From: Treponema sp.
GTDB lineage: Bacteria > Spirochaetota > Spirochaetia > Treponematales > Breznakiellaceae
Assembly: GCA_031256035.1 (NCBI GenBank)
Contig: JAIRRJ010000056.1
Location: 1 to 64,000 of the forward strand
DNA: 64,000 bases
Reading direction: 5' to 3'
Shown here: positions 42,290-49,818 of the stretch, piece by piece
Position numbering within the stretch: the stretch's first letter is position 1
How the letters are laid out: the number at the start of each line of letters is the position of its first letter
The notes under the pieces: generated by a model
What the model was told of the DNA's origin: nothing
The model's database searches: none
The model's input: the letters and a program-made list of their open reading frames with translations, nothing else
Made by a program: the position numbers and the translations under genes

Positions 42290-42844
42290 TTAAAAAACAA
42301 ATGCCAGAAAACGGGCGGCTTTTCCGCCAAGAGCCTTCATTCCGTGAGGCTCGCCGGAATCATAGTACACACAATCGCCGGGGCCGAGTTCAATATCAAG
42401 GCCGCCGATTGAAATCAGCAGCCGCCCCTCCAATACATAGTTAAATTCCTGCCCCGGATGGGTATTCAGATTTATGGGTTTGTTTTCAGTTTCGGAAGAC
42501 GCTTCAACCAAAAACGGCTCCGCTTTCTTCCGGTGAAAATTGTATGCAAGGTTCCAGTATCCGTACATGGGGCGGCGGCTTACTTCCGGCGCCTGCCCTG
42601 CTCTGGTAACGCAGCAGGTTTTTAGTTTTGAGGCGACCCCGCTGATGAGTTCTGAAAGGTCAACCTTAAAGCGGGAAGCGATCTCAACAAGCGCGCCTAC
42701 AGGGAAATCTTTTTCTCCCGATTCCCATGCGTTGTACTCGGCGGGATCAAAACCCAGTTCTTTTGCGAGAGTTTCGGAGGAGATTTCTTCAATTTCCCTT
42801 AATACCCGCACACGGGCGGAAATTTCTTTTACATTTTCTTTCAT
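42290..42844 (-). CDS. XRE regulator with C-terminal cupin domain
   Basis: A 184-residue regulator. Residues 8-65 form a Cro/CI helix-turn-helix (SSETLAKELGFDPAEYNAWESG) and residues 110-184 a small cupin (HPGQEFNYVLEGRL and GPGDCVYYDSGEPHGM) that should bind an effector. This architecture is common next to short-acid metabolism and amine catabolism genes. The start at 42844 is chosen because GAGGAAAG sits just before it; the ATG at 42856 has no site. It is 36 bp upstream of the acyl-CoA synthetase gene, which it probably controls together with citrate synthase. Confidence 0.9.
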   Translation of the reverse strand: MKENVKEISARVRVLREIEEISSETLAKELGFDPAEYNAWESGEKDFPVGALVEIASRFKVDLSELISGVASKLKTCCVTRAGQAPEVSRRPMYGYWNLAYNFHRKKAEPFLVEASSETENKPINLNTHPGQEFNYVLEGRLLISIGGLDIELGPGDCVYYDSGEPHGMKALGGKAARFLAFVF

Positions 42845-42893
42845 TTCTTTCCTCATGAGGCAGTTCTGCTGAATCTGATTTTTGACCGCTGCC

Positions 42894-43604
42894 TTAAATT
42901 GCTCTTACCTCAACCGTCCCGTCCGAATGTGCGATGTAAACCACCGGCTTTTTACCGGAAAAAAAACCATTCTCCACTACGCCCGGAATGTGATTTAACT
43001 CCGCCTCCATCAAGGCGGGATCAACAGGGGCGCTAAAGCGGATGTCCAGGATAATATTTCCGTGTTCGGTAATGACAGGCCCGGCCTTGCGTAACGCTTC
43101 TCTAAGTATAACAGATGCGCCAATTTTTTCAAGAGCTTTGGTAACTGAAACTCTGGCTTCGGGGATAACTTCTACCGGTACGGGAAAACCGGTTCCCAGG
43201 TGCGGAACAATTTTTGATTTATCGACAGTGATTGCAAATAACGCCGAATTATACGCGGCAAGTTTTTCAATCAACAGCGCGCCTCCGCCGCCCTTGATGA
43301 GGCGGTTTTGCGGATCAACTTCATCCGCGCCGTCAATGGTCAAGTCCAGTCCGCCTGAAAATTCCCGCGAATTGAGAGGGTAGATGGGTATCCCCAGCTT
43401 TTCACATTCAATCTCCGCCTGAAAGCTTGTGGCGAATGCGCTGATGTCGCATAATACCCCCTGCGCGATGAGTTCTCCTGCCCGCCTGATTGCGTGAATG
43501 GCGGTGGAACCGGTGCCAAGACCGAGTTTCATGCCGCTCTTTACAAGGGCGTCAACGGCTGCCGCCGCCGCCGCTTCTTTCATTTTTTCCTTATTTTGCT
43601 CCAT
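42894..43604 (-). CDS. rpiA: Ribose-5-phosphate isomerase A
   Basis: Interconverts ribose-5-phosphate and ribulose-5-phosphate in the pentose phosphate pathway. The 236-residue protein has the RpiA signatures GLGTGSTA (phosphate loop), TIDGADEVD (catalytic Asp pair) and KGGGGALLIEK (catalytic Glu and Lys). The ATG at 43604 follows AGGAGA; the 22 extra upstream codons that stay open read into the aroDE end and lack a ribosome site. It follows aroDE by 17 bp on the same strand. Confidence 0.96.
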   Translation of the reverse strand: MEQNKEKMKEAAAAAAVDALVKSGMKLGLGTGSTAIHAIRRAGELIAQGVLCDISAFATSFQAEIECEKLGIPIYPLNSREFSGGLDLTIDGADEVDPQNRLIKGGGGALLIEKLAAYNSALFAITVDKSKIVPHLGTGFPVPVEVIPEARVSVTKALEKIGASVILREALRKAGPVITEHGNIILDIRFSAPVDPALMEAELNHIPGVVENGFFSGKKPVVYIAHSDGTVEVRAI

Positions 43605-43621
43605 ACGTTTCTCCTGTCGAA

Positions 43622-45121
43622 TTATATCCGTGGTATAAGCTGATGGGGTATTTCTTTTCCCATGAAACAACTATATTGCAGACACGCCTGACGGATTACC
43701 ATGTCGTAACCGTTGCTGGTTCTGCATCCTGCGGCGGCGGCGCGTTCCAGGAACGGCGTCATTTCCGGTTTATAGATTAAATCCATCACTGCCTCTTTGC
43801 CTGAAAAATTGTATATTTCCAGAGGGTCCGAAGCGTCGCTTCCTTCCATCCCTGCGGAGGTGGTCTGTATTATTATATCGGAATATTTTCTTATCATTTC
43901 AATTCCGTGATTGTCCAGCCCTCCCCAGCGGAAACCATATTGTGATGCGACATTTCTGGCATTGTGGATGGTGCGGTTCAACACAACAGCTTTGCCGCCC
44001 AGCCGGTGGATTTCCGCAGCGACTGATCTGGCAGCTCCTCCCGCACCAATGATGGCAGCTTTTTGCCATTTCAGATTTTTTTTGTCCAGAAATTTTAGTA
44101 GCGAACCGGAAAAACCTTCGGCGTCTGTATTGTCCCCGAACCAGCCGTCCTTGGTGCGGATCATTGTGTTGCACACGCCGATTGACTGCACCGGTACTGA
44201 GCATTTTATCAAAAATGGAATAACGTCTTCCTTGTATGGCGCTGTAACAGAAAGCCCCTGAACCTTCATATCTTCCGCAAGTTCAAGCAGGTCGGCGACA
44301 GAGTCCGCAGGGAAGGGGACATACACCGCGTCGGTGTCTTCCTGTGAAAAAACCGTATTGAAAAACCACGGACTGACGGTGGCTTTTAGCGGATTACCGG
44401 CAATGCCGTAAACTTTTGTCTTTTTGGTTATTTTCCTGAAGCGGTACAGTTCAGCTAACTCCCGGACATCCAACTGCCCTGCGGCTGCAGGGGTTTCGCT
44501 TTCAGATGACGCGTATGAATATGAAAGGAAGGAGCCAAATCTTTCAGCCAATATTCTAGTGTATGAACCGTAATGTCCCATGCCGATGAGGATTTTTTCC
44601 TGCCCGGCGCAGGTTTTTGCGGCACGGTAAATCTGCAAAACATCATTTGTAGTTTTTACTGCAACGGCTACTTTTGCAATTTCATCTCCCACATGCCGCA
44701 GGGATTGAATCTTCGCAGGAATGTTATCAATAGTGCCGTTTAAGTTGTGATAGGAACGGATGATTCTGGTGCCGAATGTACGCGCCGCTTCTTCAAGGCT
44801 TGGCACATCAATGTCCTCTTCCAAATCCACATAAGCGAAATTTAACCTTGAGTCCGCTTTGGCATAAGCAAGCCCGTTCGCGAGAAGTTTTATCCGTGCG
44901 CCTTCGCCGCCTGTAAAAAACCCTCCGTCCGTATCACGCCGGATTGTCAGAATTACAGGCAGCCCCGCAAGTTCGGGAAAGCTGCGTATCTGCAGGCGTT
45001 CATCGGGATCAAGGCAGTCTACGCGCAGCTCGGCAATATCCGTAAACATGCGGTATTTGCTGAGAATTTCCATATTTCGTTTTATGGTTTTCCCGGTCAG
45101 ACACAGGCAGATTTTTGCCAT
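43622..45121 (-). CDS. aroDE: Fused 3-dehydroquinate dehydratase (type I) - shikimate dehydrogenase
   Basis: Bifunctional enzyme for two consecutive shikimate-pathway steps. Residues 1-225 are a type I dehydroquinase with the active-site His in RSYHNLNGT and the Schiff-base Lys in VAVAVKTTND. Residues 238-499 are shikimate dehydrogenase with SVTAPYKEDVIPF (catalytic Lys), the Asp of FGDNTDAEGF, and the NADP loop GAGGAARSVAAE followed by NRT. The same fusion is known from plants and chlamydiae and some other bacteria. Length 499 fits the sum. AGGAGA precedes the ATG. The upstream exported-protein gene ends nine bases before. Confidence 0.96.
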   Translation of the reverse strand: MAKICLCLTGKTIKRNMEILSKYRMFTDIAELRVDCLDPDERLQIRSFPELAGLPVILTIRRDTDGGFFTGGEGARIKLLANGLAYAKADSRLNFAYVDLEEDIDVPSLEEAARTFGTRIIRSYHNLNGTIDNIPAKIQSLRHVGDEIAKVAVAVKTTNDVLQIYRAAKTCAGQEKILIGMGHYGSYTRILAERFGSFLSYSYASSESETPAAAGQLDVRELAELYRFRKITKKTKVYGIAGNPLKATVSPWFFNTVFSQEDTDAVYVPFPADSVADLLELAEDMKVQGLSVTAPYKEDVIPFLIKCSVPVQSIGVCNTMIRTKDGWFGDNTDAEGFSGSLLKFLDKKNLKWQKAAIIGAGGAARSVAAEIHRLGGKAVVLNRTIHNARNVASQYGFRWGGLDNHGIEMIRKYSDIIIQTTSAGMEGSDASDPLEIYNFSGKEAVMDLIYKPEMTPFLERAAAAGCRTSNGYDMVIRQACLQYSCFMGKEIPHQLIPRI

Positions 45122-45130
45122 GCTTTTCTC

Positions 45131-45598
45131 CTAGTAATCGGAACGGTATACATAGATTGCGGCTACATTACCTGCGTTGTCTAAATTTACCCTGAGCATG
45201 AGCGGCCATGCGGCGCCGGTCTGCGGCAAGAGCAAATGATCCCCCTTGTCCTGCACTTCGTCTCCCAAAGTCAATAACGCCACCCGCCTGGAATCCCTCA
45301 GTGAGACTCCGCATACGGATGTGAGTTTTACCTGCCAGACACGGTCTCTATAGACGTAGAACTCGCCTGCGGGATACTGGAAAACGACATCGTCCTGCCA
45401 TGACTCAACGCCTCTTGCGGCAAAAACCGTTGACGGCGTTCCAAAACGCGCAAAAAGATCCGCCAGCCTCATGCCAACAAATGATAACTGTTCGTCCCGT
45501 CCCTGCAATTCCTGCGCGGATAACTTCGTTGCAAAATGCGGCGATAATGGGAAAGAAATTATCAATAACAACAGCAAACATTGAACGCTGCGCATCAT
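45131..45598 (-). CDS. Small exported protein of unknown function
   Basis: A 155-residue protein with a signal peptide (LLLLLIISF core, probable cleavage near LSAQ) and a single domain in which LADLFARFGTPSTVFAARG and YPAGEFYVYRDRVWQVKL recall the small BLIP-like/SmpA type of periplasmic domain, a weak resemblance. No ribosome site precedes the ATG pair at 45598 and 45595; a promoter -10 box ends five bases before, so the transcript may be leaderless. It is the first gene of a likely run into aroDE and rpiA. Confidence 0.7.
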   Translation of the reverse strand: MMRSVQCLLLLLIISFPLSPHFATKLSAQELQGRDEQLSFVGMRLADLFARFGTPSTVFAARGVESWQDDVVFQYPAGEFYVYRDRVWQVKLTSVCGVSLRDSRRVALLTLGDEVQDKGDHLLLPQTGAAWPLMLRVNLDNAGNVAAIYVYRSDY

Positions 45599-45603
45599 GT
45601 TTC

Positions 45604-45632
45604 ATTTTAGCTTATGAAGGAATAAAGGGCAA
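45604..45632 (-). promoter_or_regulatory. Probable leaderless promoter of the 45131-45598 gene
   Basis: Minus strand TTGCCC (45627-45632), 17-bp spacer, TAAAAT (45604-45609), then five bases to ATG 45598 (and eight to the next ATG). No Shine-Dalgarno sequence. Confidence 0.45.
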
Positions 45633-45646
45633 TATCACGATATATG

Positions 45647-46018
45647 TCAGAGTTGTCCGGATATTTCATCATCCTTTAACGACAAATCAGTGTAGGAATT
45701 GAGAACATTGTACAGTAATCCCGGATTCATTCCATCCTGAATCATCAGAACAGCTTCCTTTTGAATGATTTTAAGGATGAGCGAATATTCGTCTTTTTCC
45801 TGTGATATTAAGTTAGAAAGAATTTTGTCAATCAGACGCGAATCAGTACCATCAACAACAAAACGCATCCCGTATTCGAATATGTCGCGATCGTTAATTT
45901 TATCGTTGTCTAAATCGTCTTCCAGCGACAACAAACCTTCTCTTCTTGCTTTTTCCGCACAGCTCAACACTTTCCGGGTTATATTAACATAATTTTTGAT
46001 AAACTCATTCCTATTCAT
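45647..46018 (-). CDS. Soluble protein equal to the cytoplasmic loop of MotA
   Basis: A 123-residue protein without membrane helices. Residues 20-60 read AEKARREGLLSLEDD and then FEYGMRFVVDGTDSRLID, the hallmark of the large cytoplasmic loop of the flagellar stator protein MotA. Residues Arg25 and Glu33 align by eye with E. coli MotA Arg90 and Glu98, the two charges that contact FliG. No transmembrane segment is present, so it cannot form the ion channel. The rest is helical (IIQKEAVLMIQDGMNPGLL). Its ATG overlaps the stop of the upstream FliG-C-like gene by four bases, so the two proteins are made together. A role in tuning, loading or blocking the motor is inferred. Confidence 0.75.
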   Translation of the reverse strand: MNRNEFIKNYVNITRKVLSCAEKARREGLLSLEDDLDNDKINDRDIFEYGMRFVVDGTDSRLIDKILSNLISQEKDEYSLILKIIQKEAVLMIQDGMNPGLLYNVLNSYTDLSLKDDEISGQL

Positions 46019-46527
46019 TCGACTGTTTCTCCTCTGTTCGTGAGAATGATTTCACCGGTATCCAATAAATGGCGGATAATGACTATAATTTTTTCCTGTG
46101 CTTCGTTAACACTGTTTACAGGCACCGGTCCCATGTATTCCATATCTTCTTTTAGCATTGCCGCCGCTCTTTTTGACATGTTTTTAAATATTTTTTCTTT
46201 TACTTCTTCGGGTTCACCTTTTAACGCTTTGGCGATTTCCTGGGAATCAACCTCCCGCAGTATTTTTTGAATTGAGGTATCATCAAATTTTAGTATCATG
46301 TCGAATTTCTGCGGGACAAACTCATCTATCGCATGTTGGGTATTTTCTGAAACGATTTTGGCATGAATCCACGAGCTGCCTTTTAATTCAAGACCGTTTA
46401 TTGTATTGCAATATGTCTGGGCGTTTGATTCATTGTAGTCAGCTTTATCAAATAAGCTTACTGAAAATTTATCAATTTCCTTGTCATGGCCAAATACGGT
46501 AATGACAATGCTTTTTTCATTACTCAT
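46015..46527 (-). CDS. Short protein with only the FliG C-terminal (torque) domain
   Basis: A 170-residue protein. Residues 72-165 are a FliG C-terminal domain: DDTSIQKILREVDSQEIA, ALKGEPEEVKEKIFKNMSKR and GPVPVNSVNEAQEKI. Compared with E. coli torque residues, Lys264 is kept (Lys103), Arg281 is kept (Arg120), Asp288/289 become Glu127/Asp128, and Arg297 becomes Pro136. The FliG N and middle domains (FliF and FliM binding) are absent; residues 1-70 are an unrelated domain I cannot assign. GGGGGA precedes the ATG at 46527. It is translated with the MotA-loop protein downstream, so both faces of the stator-rotor contact are in one soluble pair. Confidence 0.82.
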   Translation of the reverse strand: MSNEKSIVITVFGHDKEIDKFSVSLFDKADYNESNAQTYCNTINGLELKGSSWIHAKIVSENTQHAIDEFVPQKFDMILKFDDTSIQKILREVDSQEIAKALKGEPEEVKEKIFKNMSKRAAAMLKEDMEYMGPVPVNSVNEAQEKIIVIIRHLLDTGEIILTNRGETVE

Positions 46528-46559
46528 ATATCCCCCTAAGACAACATTAACTTGTGTTT

Positions 46560-47339
46560 TCATTTTTGTCCATATTTATGATAAAACCATGCATTCCGGT
46601 TGCAGCGCAATATTCCTTCGCCGGAGATCCACACATCAATATCGGAGCGCACGGGAAAGACCGGAGTTTCATTTACCGGAAAATACAGGCTTTGAGCGAA
46701 GGGAGATGTTCCGTACCAGGGGCCGGAAGGTACGGGAATGAGCATTGATTCACGGACTTCGGGAACAAGTCGGCGCTTATCAAAACCGGATTTAATTGTT
46801 TTTTCCGCAACAGTACGCCAGTCTACAAGCCAAGGGTCTTTACGAACAGCCTCTTTAATTTTTTCATCCTGAAATATTTCCCGGAAACGAGGCCAGTCAA
46901 AATTGCTGGGTATTCTGGGACTGTCCTGCTCGGCAGCATAGGCAAGTTCCCAGTAATAAACCGTGGCCGGGCCTGCCTCCCAGCTTAACGAAAGGCTGTC
47001 TCCTGAAACATCAAAGGGAAAAAAAGCGCCCGCAGGTTTGAAATGCCCAGGAGTAATATTATGACTTGGCCAATGCGGCCATGCGGAAACCGGGCTTGCC
47101 CATGTCTTTGGCACTTCAACTTCCATGCTTTTTCCGGGCCGGACATCCGCCGTCTGTTTTTGGCCGTCCGGGTCCAGCCATTCAACGCGCCAATGGGGTT
47201 CGCCCAAAAAGGAAACCCATGCCTTCGGCGGCTGCGGCATGATCAAGGCATACCCTGATGGAAAACGATCCCCGCAGGCCGGGCATAAAGCCATGCACAT
47301 TAACAGGACAGCGGCAAGACTAAAAATATTTATTTTCAT
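46560..47339 (-). CDS. Probable lipoprotein of unknown function
   Basis: A 259-residue exported protein. The signal peptide ends in ALCPAC, a plausible lipobox with Cys at about residue 22. The mature part is Trp- and Pro-rich (for example WPHWPSHNITPGHFKP and VPSGPWYGTSPFAQSLYFP) and beta-rich, without a recognised family. No Shine-Dalgarno sequence is evident; a perfect TATAAT lies at 47344-47349, only four bases before the ATG. It is followed by the FliG-C-like gene after 32 bp on the same strand. Confidence 0.7.
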   Translation of the reverse strand: MKINIFSLAAVLLMCMALCPACGDRFPSGYALIMPQPPKAWVSFLGEPHWRVEWLDPDGQKQTADVRPGKSMEVEVPKTWASPVSAWPHWPSHNITPGHFKPAGAFFPFDVSGDSLSLSWEAGPATVYYWELAYAAEQDSPRIPSNFDWPRFREIFQDEKIKEAVRKDPWLVDWRTVAEKTIKSGFDKRRLVPEVRESMLIPVPSGPWYGTSPFAQSLYFPVNETPVFPVRSDIDVWISGEGILRCNRNAWFYHKYGQK

Positions 47340-47394
47340 GCATATTATATGGCGCGTACATGGTCTGCCGCTTTAGTAAAGTGGAGAAAATAAT

Positions 47395-47463
47395 TTAACG
47401 AGGAAGGCGGGTCTCGAGCCATTCCAGTGTCGCTATGGTTTGTTTCTGTTTTTCTTCATCCAT
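47395..47463 (-). CDS. Possible 22-residue small protein
   Basis: ATG at 47461-47463 with GAGG eight bases upstream opens a frame of 22 codons (MDEEKQKQTIATLEWLETRL plus two). It is charged and helical, without a membrane segment. It lies in the 241-bp gap between two minus-strand genes. The site and codon use are reasonable, but a frame this short can occur by chance. Apart from this and a GGGTAGAA/TTCTACCC hairpin at 47539-47564 the gap shows nothing else. Confidence 0.3.
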   Translation of the reverse strand: MDEEKQKQTIATLEWLETRLPR

Positions 47464-47580
47464 GTTAAAGACCTCATGGACAATTAGGAAGCTGTAAGTT
47501 TCGCCGGATTAAAAAGAGTGGAGTAAGCAATGAGGTATGGGTAGAAAAGAACACAATTCTACCCACACTTTTAAGTTACC

Positions 47581-48042
47581 TCAGTATGCTAATTCCTCAT
47601 ACGCTACAGTATAAGAAGAAAGAAGTGCGCCATCGGCATCGAACATACTGAAATTATTTCCAGCACGTTCAAGCAGATAGTCGGTTGTTTCGCCGGTGAT
47701 TTCCGTCACTCTCACAGAAAGCGTACCATCTTCATTTTTGACTGCGGTGAGGCGGTTTCCGTTCTCATCAATTTGTTCAAATGTGTTGCCGGACGCAATT
47801 ACGTTGTTACCGGTCCAGAACTCAATAACATTAAAAATAAATGTATCGGCGAATAAACATATTGAGAGGACAGGTCCCCCTAATATCCAGAACACTATCG
47901 CACCGATCCACTTCCCGCCGAGGTTGCCAATAAAAGGATGCGCCTTATTGAACAGCGCAAATTGACCGGCACAGCTACTAAAACTCATTCCCGCAATAAA
48001 TACCACAAGAACCATACACAGAATCCGTTTCTTGATACTCAT
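47581..48042 (-). CDS. DUF3332-type lipoprotein
   Basis: A 153-residue lipoprotein with signal peptide and lipobox (SFSSC, Cys at residue 24). The region CAGQFALFNKAH, then WIGAIVFWILGGPVLSICLFAD and IEFWTGNNV matches the DUF3332 pattern of small bacterial membrane lipoproteins, in which a hydrophobic hairpin is followed by a short beta-rich C-terminal domain. Function is unknown. A strong promoter lies 47-75 bases upstream and an AGGAG-like site precedes the ATG. Confidence 0.82.
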   Translation of the reverse strand: MSIKKRILCMVLVVFIAGMSFSSCAGQFALFNKAHPFIGNLGGKWIGAIVFWILGGPVLSICLFADTFIFNVIEFWTGNNVIASGNTFEQIDENGNRLTAVKNEDGTLSVRVTEITGETTDYLLERAGNNFSMFDADGALLSSYTVAYEELAY

Positions 48043-48088
48043 GCAAATACTCCTTGTTAAGAATTGGCGTTACATACATAACTATTCG

Positions 48089-48117
48089 AGTGTAACATAC
48101 TAATCAAACCGTGTCAA
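48089..48117 (-). promoter_or_regulatory. Promoter of the DUF3332 gene
   Basis: Minus strand TTGACA (48112-48117), 17-bp spacer, TACACT (48089-48094). Confidence 0.65.
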
Positions 48118-48334
48118 CACGCAGGGGAGGATTTTACCCAATGAAAAAATCCGGTGTTATTTATTTTTAATTTTTTGGCGGGTATTTCGCATAACGTTCC
48201 GGTGGTATATGATGTTCCAGCCCATCACATAAAGCAAACCGCAAGTTTGCAGGCGGACTGGAATGTGGATGAGGGAGGCAAAGGAATGGGCAAACTGAAA
48301 GCCCGATAAACAGGCCAAAAAAACCAGCCCATTG

Positions 48335-48363
48335 TTGATTTTTTCTCCTTTTTATTCCATAAT
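48335..48363 (+). promoter_or_regulatory. Probable leaderless promoter of the 48371 gene
   Basis: TTGATT (48335-48340), 17-bp spacer, CATAAT (48358-48363), then seven bases to the ATG. No Shine-Dalgarno sequence is present. Confidence 0.5.
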
Positions 48364-48370
48364 ATAAATA

Positions 48371-49774
48371 ATGGCAGGACCGGAACAAACCAATTATACC
48401 GATAAGCTCATGCAGGCCCTTGTTTCCCGAAAAGACTGGCTGGATAAGTCAGAATTGGTAAAACTCAAGGATGCGCTCAGGGGATTTCATAGTTCATTCG
48501 CTTCGCTTTACAACATTTACCTGAAAAAGAAGCTGATAGACGAAGACCCTTACAAGCAGGAAACCAAGATCAGCGAGCTGGAAGTGCCTGATGCCAGTGC
48601 GTTTAATGAAGCAAAGCGGCTGGAACAGCTTTCAATCAGACTTTCCAACTATGACAGCCAGTTGGACTTTTTGGTTAATTTTTACCAGTTAGGCATAGAT
48701 TTTCTCAATCTTGACCGGATTAAGCGGATTGTAGGGCTGGTGCGGTATATTGACTGGGTAAATATTACGCCGGATTCCCAATCCCCAAATACAAAGGCGG
48801 TGGCGGAGCTAAACGTCCAGTCAAAAGCCGGTGTTGACCAAATCACGCTCAGTATAATCTCAGAAAGTCTTTCCACTCTGTCCAGATCAACCGCTACGGT
48901 AATAACTATATTGAAGGACTTAAATTCCTATTACAGGGAAAGCTATAAACTCAATGTCCGTCAAACCGTCACCCAGAATATGTCCACAGGAGATGCAACC
49001 CCCGGAATTATCAAGAAGAAAATGGGCTCGGCAATGCCGGGAACGCCCTTTTATCAGGAGTTGATTGACGAACTCATCAAGGAGGATTATTCAAAAGACG
49101 GCGCCGAAATGAGAGAGGCTGTGTTAAAAGCCTTAAAAGTTGCGGAAGAAAAACCGAAGTCTACAAAACCTGCAGTAAATTTCAAAAATATACTTCTTGA
49201 CGGCATTCAGGTTATTGGCGGCGCGTCGACCGCTCTCAATGAGATCGGAGTTAAACTTGATGAAAACGAAAGTGTGATTGAAAGCAGAAAAAAAGGTTTC
49301 ATGGAATTTATCAAAAATCTGGTCAGGCAAATGACGCACGCTGAGCCGGAAGAAGTGGTATACACTGTAGAGTACCTGGATACCACCAAGGGTGTACCGG
49401 TTAAGGAAAAGGTAAATTTTCATCAGTTCCGGGATGACATGGACAAAAAAACCAAGATTTTGAACAGTTTTGTCCGGGGGCCTGCATATACGAAGCTATC
49501 CAATATGACCGAGGAGCAGATCATAGGTTATCTTGAAAGAAATATCAGAGATGTTCAGGCTTTTCATAAAACTCTGGGCGCTCTGGATGATTTTTTCAAG
49601 TCAAACGCCCCCTCTGATATACGTGAAAAAATAAAGGGAATAAAACCCGAGTTATCTACAATGAAGAATTCTATTGTAAGGGCAAATCAATTGCGGTATG
49701 AATACAGCGCTCAAAAGGAAGAAGATGATCAGATGAAGCGCCTTGGTATCACCCCTATTGATTCTGAAACATAG
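48371..49774 (+). CDS. Conserved-looking cytoplasmic protein of unknown function
   Basis: A 467-residue, largely helical, charged protein with no signal peptide, membrane helix or recognisable motif. A hydrophobic cluster (YDSQLDFLVNFYQLGIDFLN) lies near residue 97, and the last 150 residues are predicted helical and acidic. It is probably a spirochaete-specific family, judged only from not matching anything known to me. Transcription seems to begin next to its ATG. The peptide-binding lipoprotein gene follows after 44 bp on the same strand, with no sign of a functional link. Confidence 0.8.
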   Translation: MAGPEQTNYTDKLMQALVSRKDWLDKSELVKLKDALRGFHSSFASLYNIYLKKKLIDEDPYKQETKISELEVPDASAFNEAKRLEQLSIRLSNYDSQLDFLVNFYQLGIDFLNLDRIKRIVGLVRYIDWVNITPDSQSPNTKAVAELNVQSKAGVDQITLSIISESLSTLSRSTATVITILKDLNSYYRESYKLNVRQTVTQNMSTGDATPGIIKKKMGSAMPGTPFYQELIDELIKEDYSKDGAEMREAVLKALKVAEEKPKSTKPAVNFKNILLDGIQVIGGASTALNEIGVKLDENESVIESRKKGFMEFIKNLVRQMTHAEPEEVVYTVEYLDTTKGVPVKEKVNFHQFRDDMDKKTKILNSFVRGPAYTKLSNMTEEQIIGYLERNIRDVQAFHKTLGALDDFFKSNAPSDIREKIKGIKPELSTMKNSIVRANQLRYEYSAQKEEDDQMKRLGITPIDSET

Positions 49775-49818
49775 TCTTTCTGCCCACAGGGCGGTAAAAA
49801 AAATACAGGATAGTATCT

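Larger units (their letters stand above)
48043..48370. other. 328-bp intergenic region between divergent genes
   Basis: Holds the minus-strand promoter of the DUF3332 gene (48089-48117) and the plus-strand promoter of the 48371 gene (48335-48363). The middle (48130-48330) shows no convincing gene. A 73-codon minus-strand frame crosses it, but it has no ribosome site and overlaps the start of the next gene. Confidence 0.6.

Noticed and set aside
47539-47564. GGGTAGAA/TTCTACCC hairpin as a terminator of the DUF3332 gene
   Set aside because: The stem is perfect, but neither strand has a following T run, so it is not called as a terminator.
48167-48388. 73-codon minus-strand frame with a Pro-rich end
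   Set aside because: No ribosome site, starts inside the next gene, and no recognisable domain; kept only as a note in the intergenic entry.
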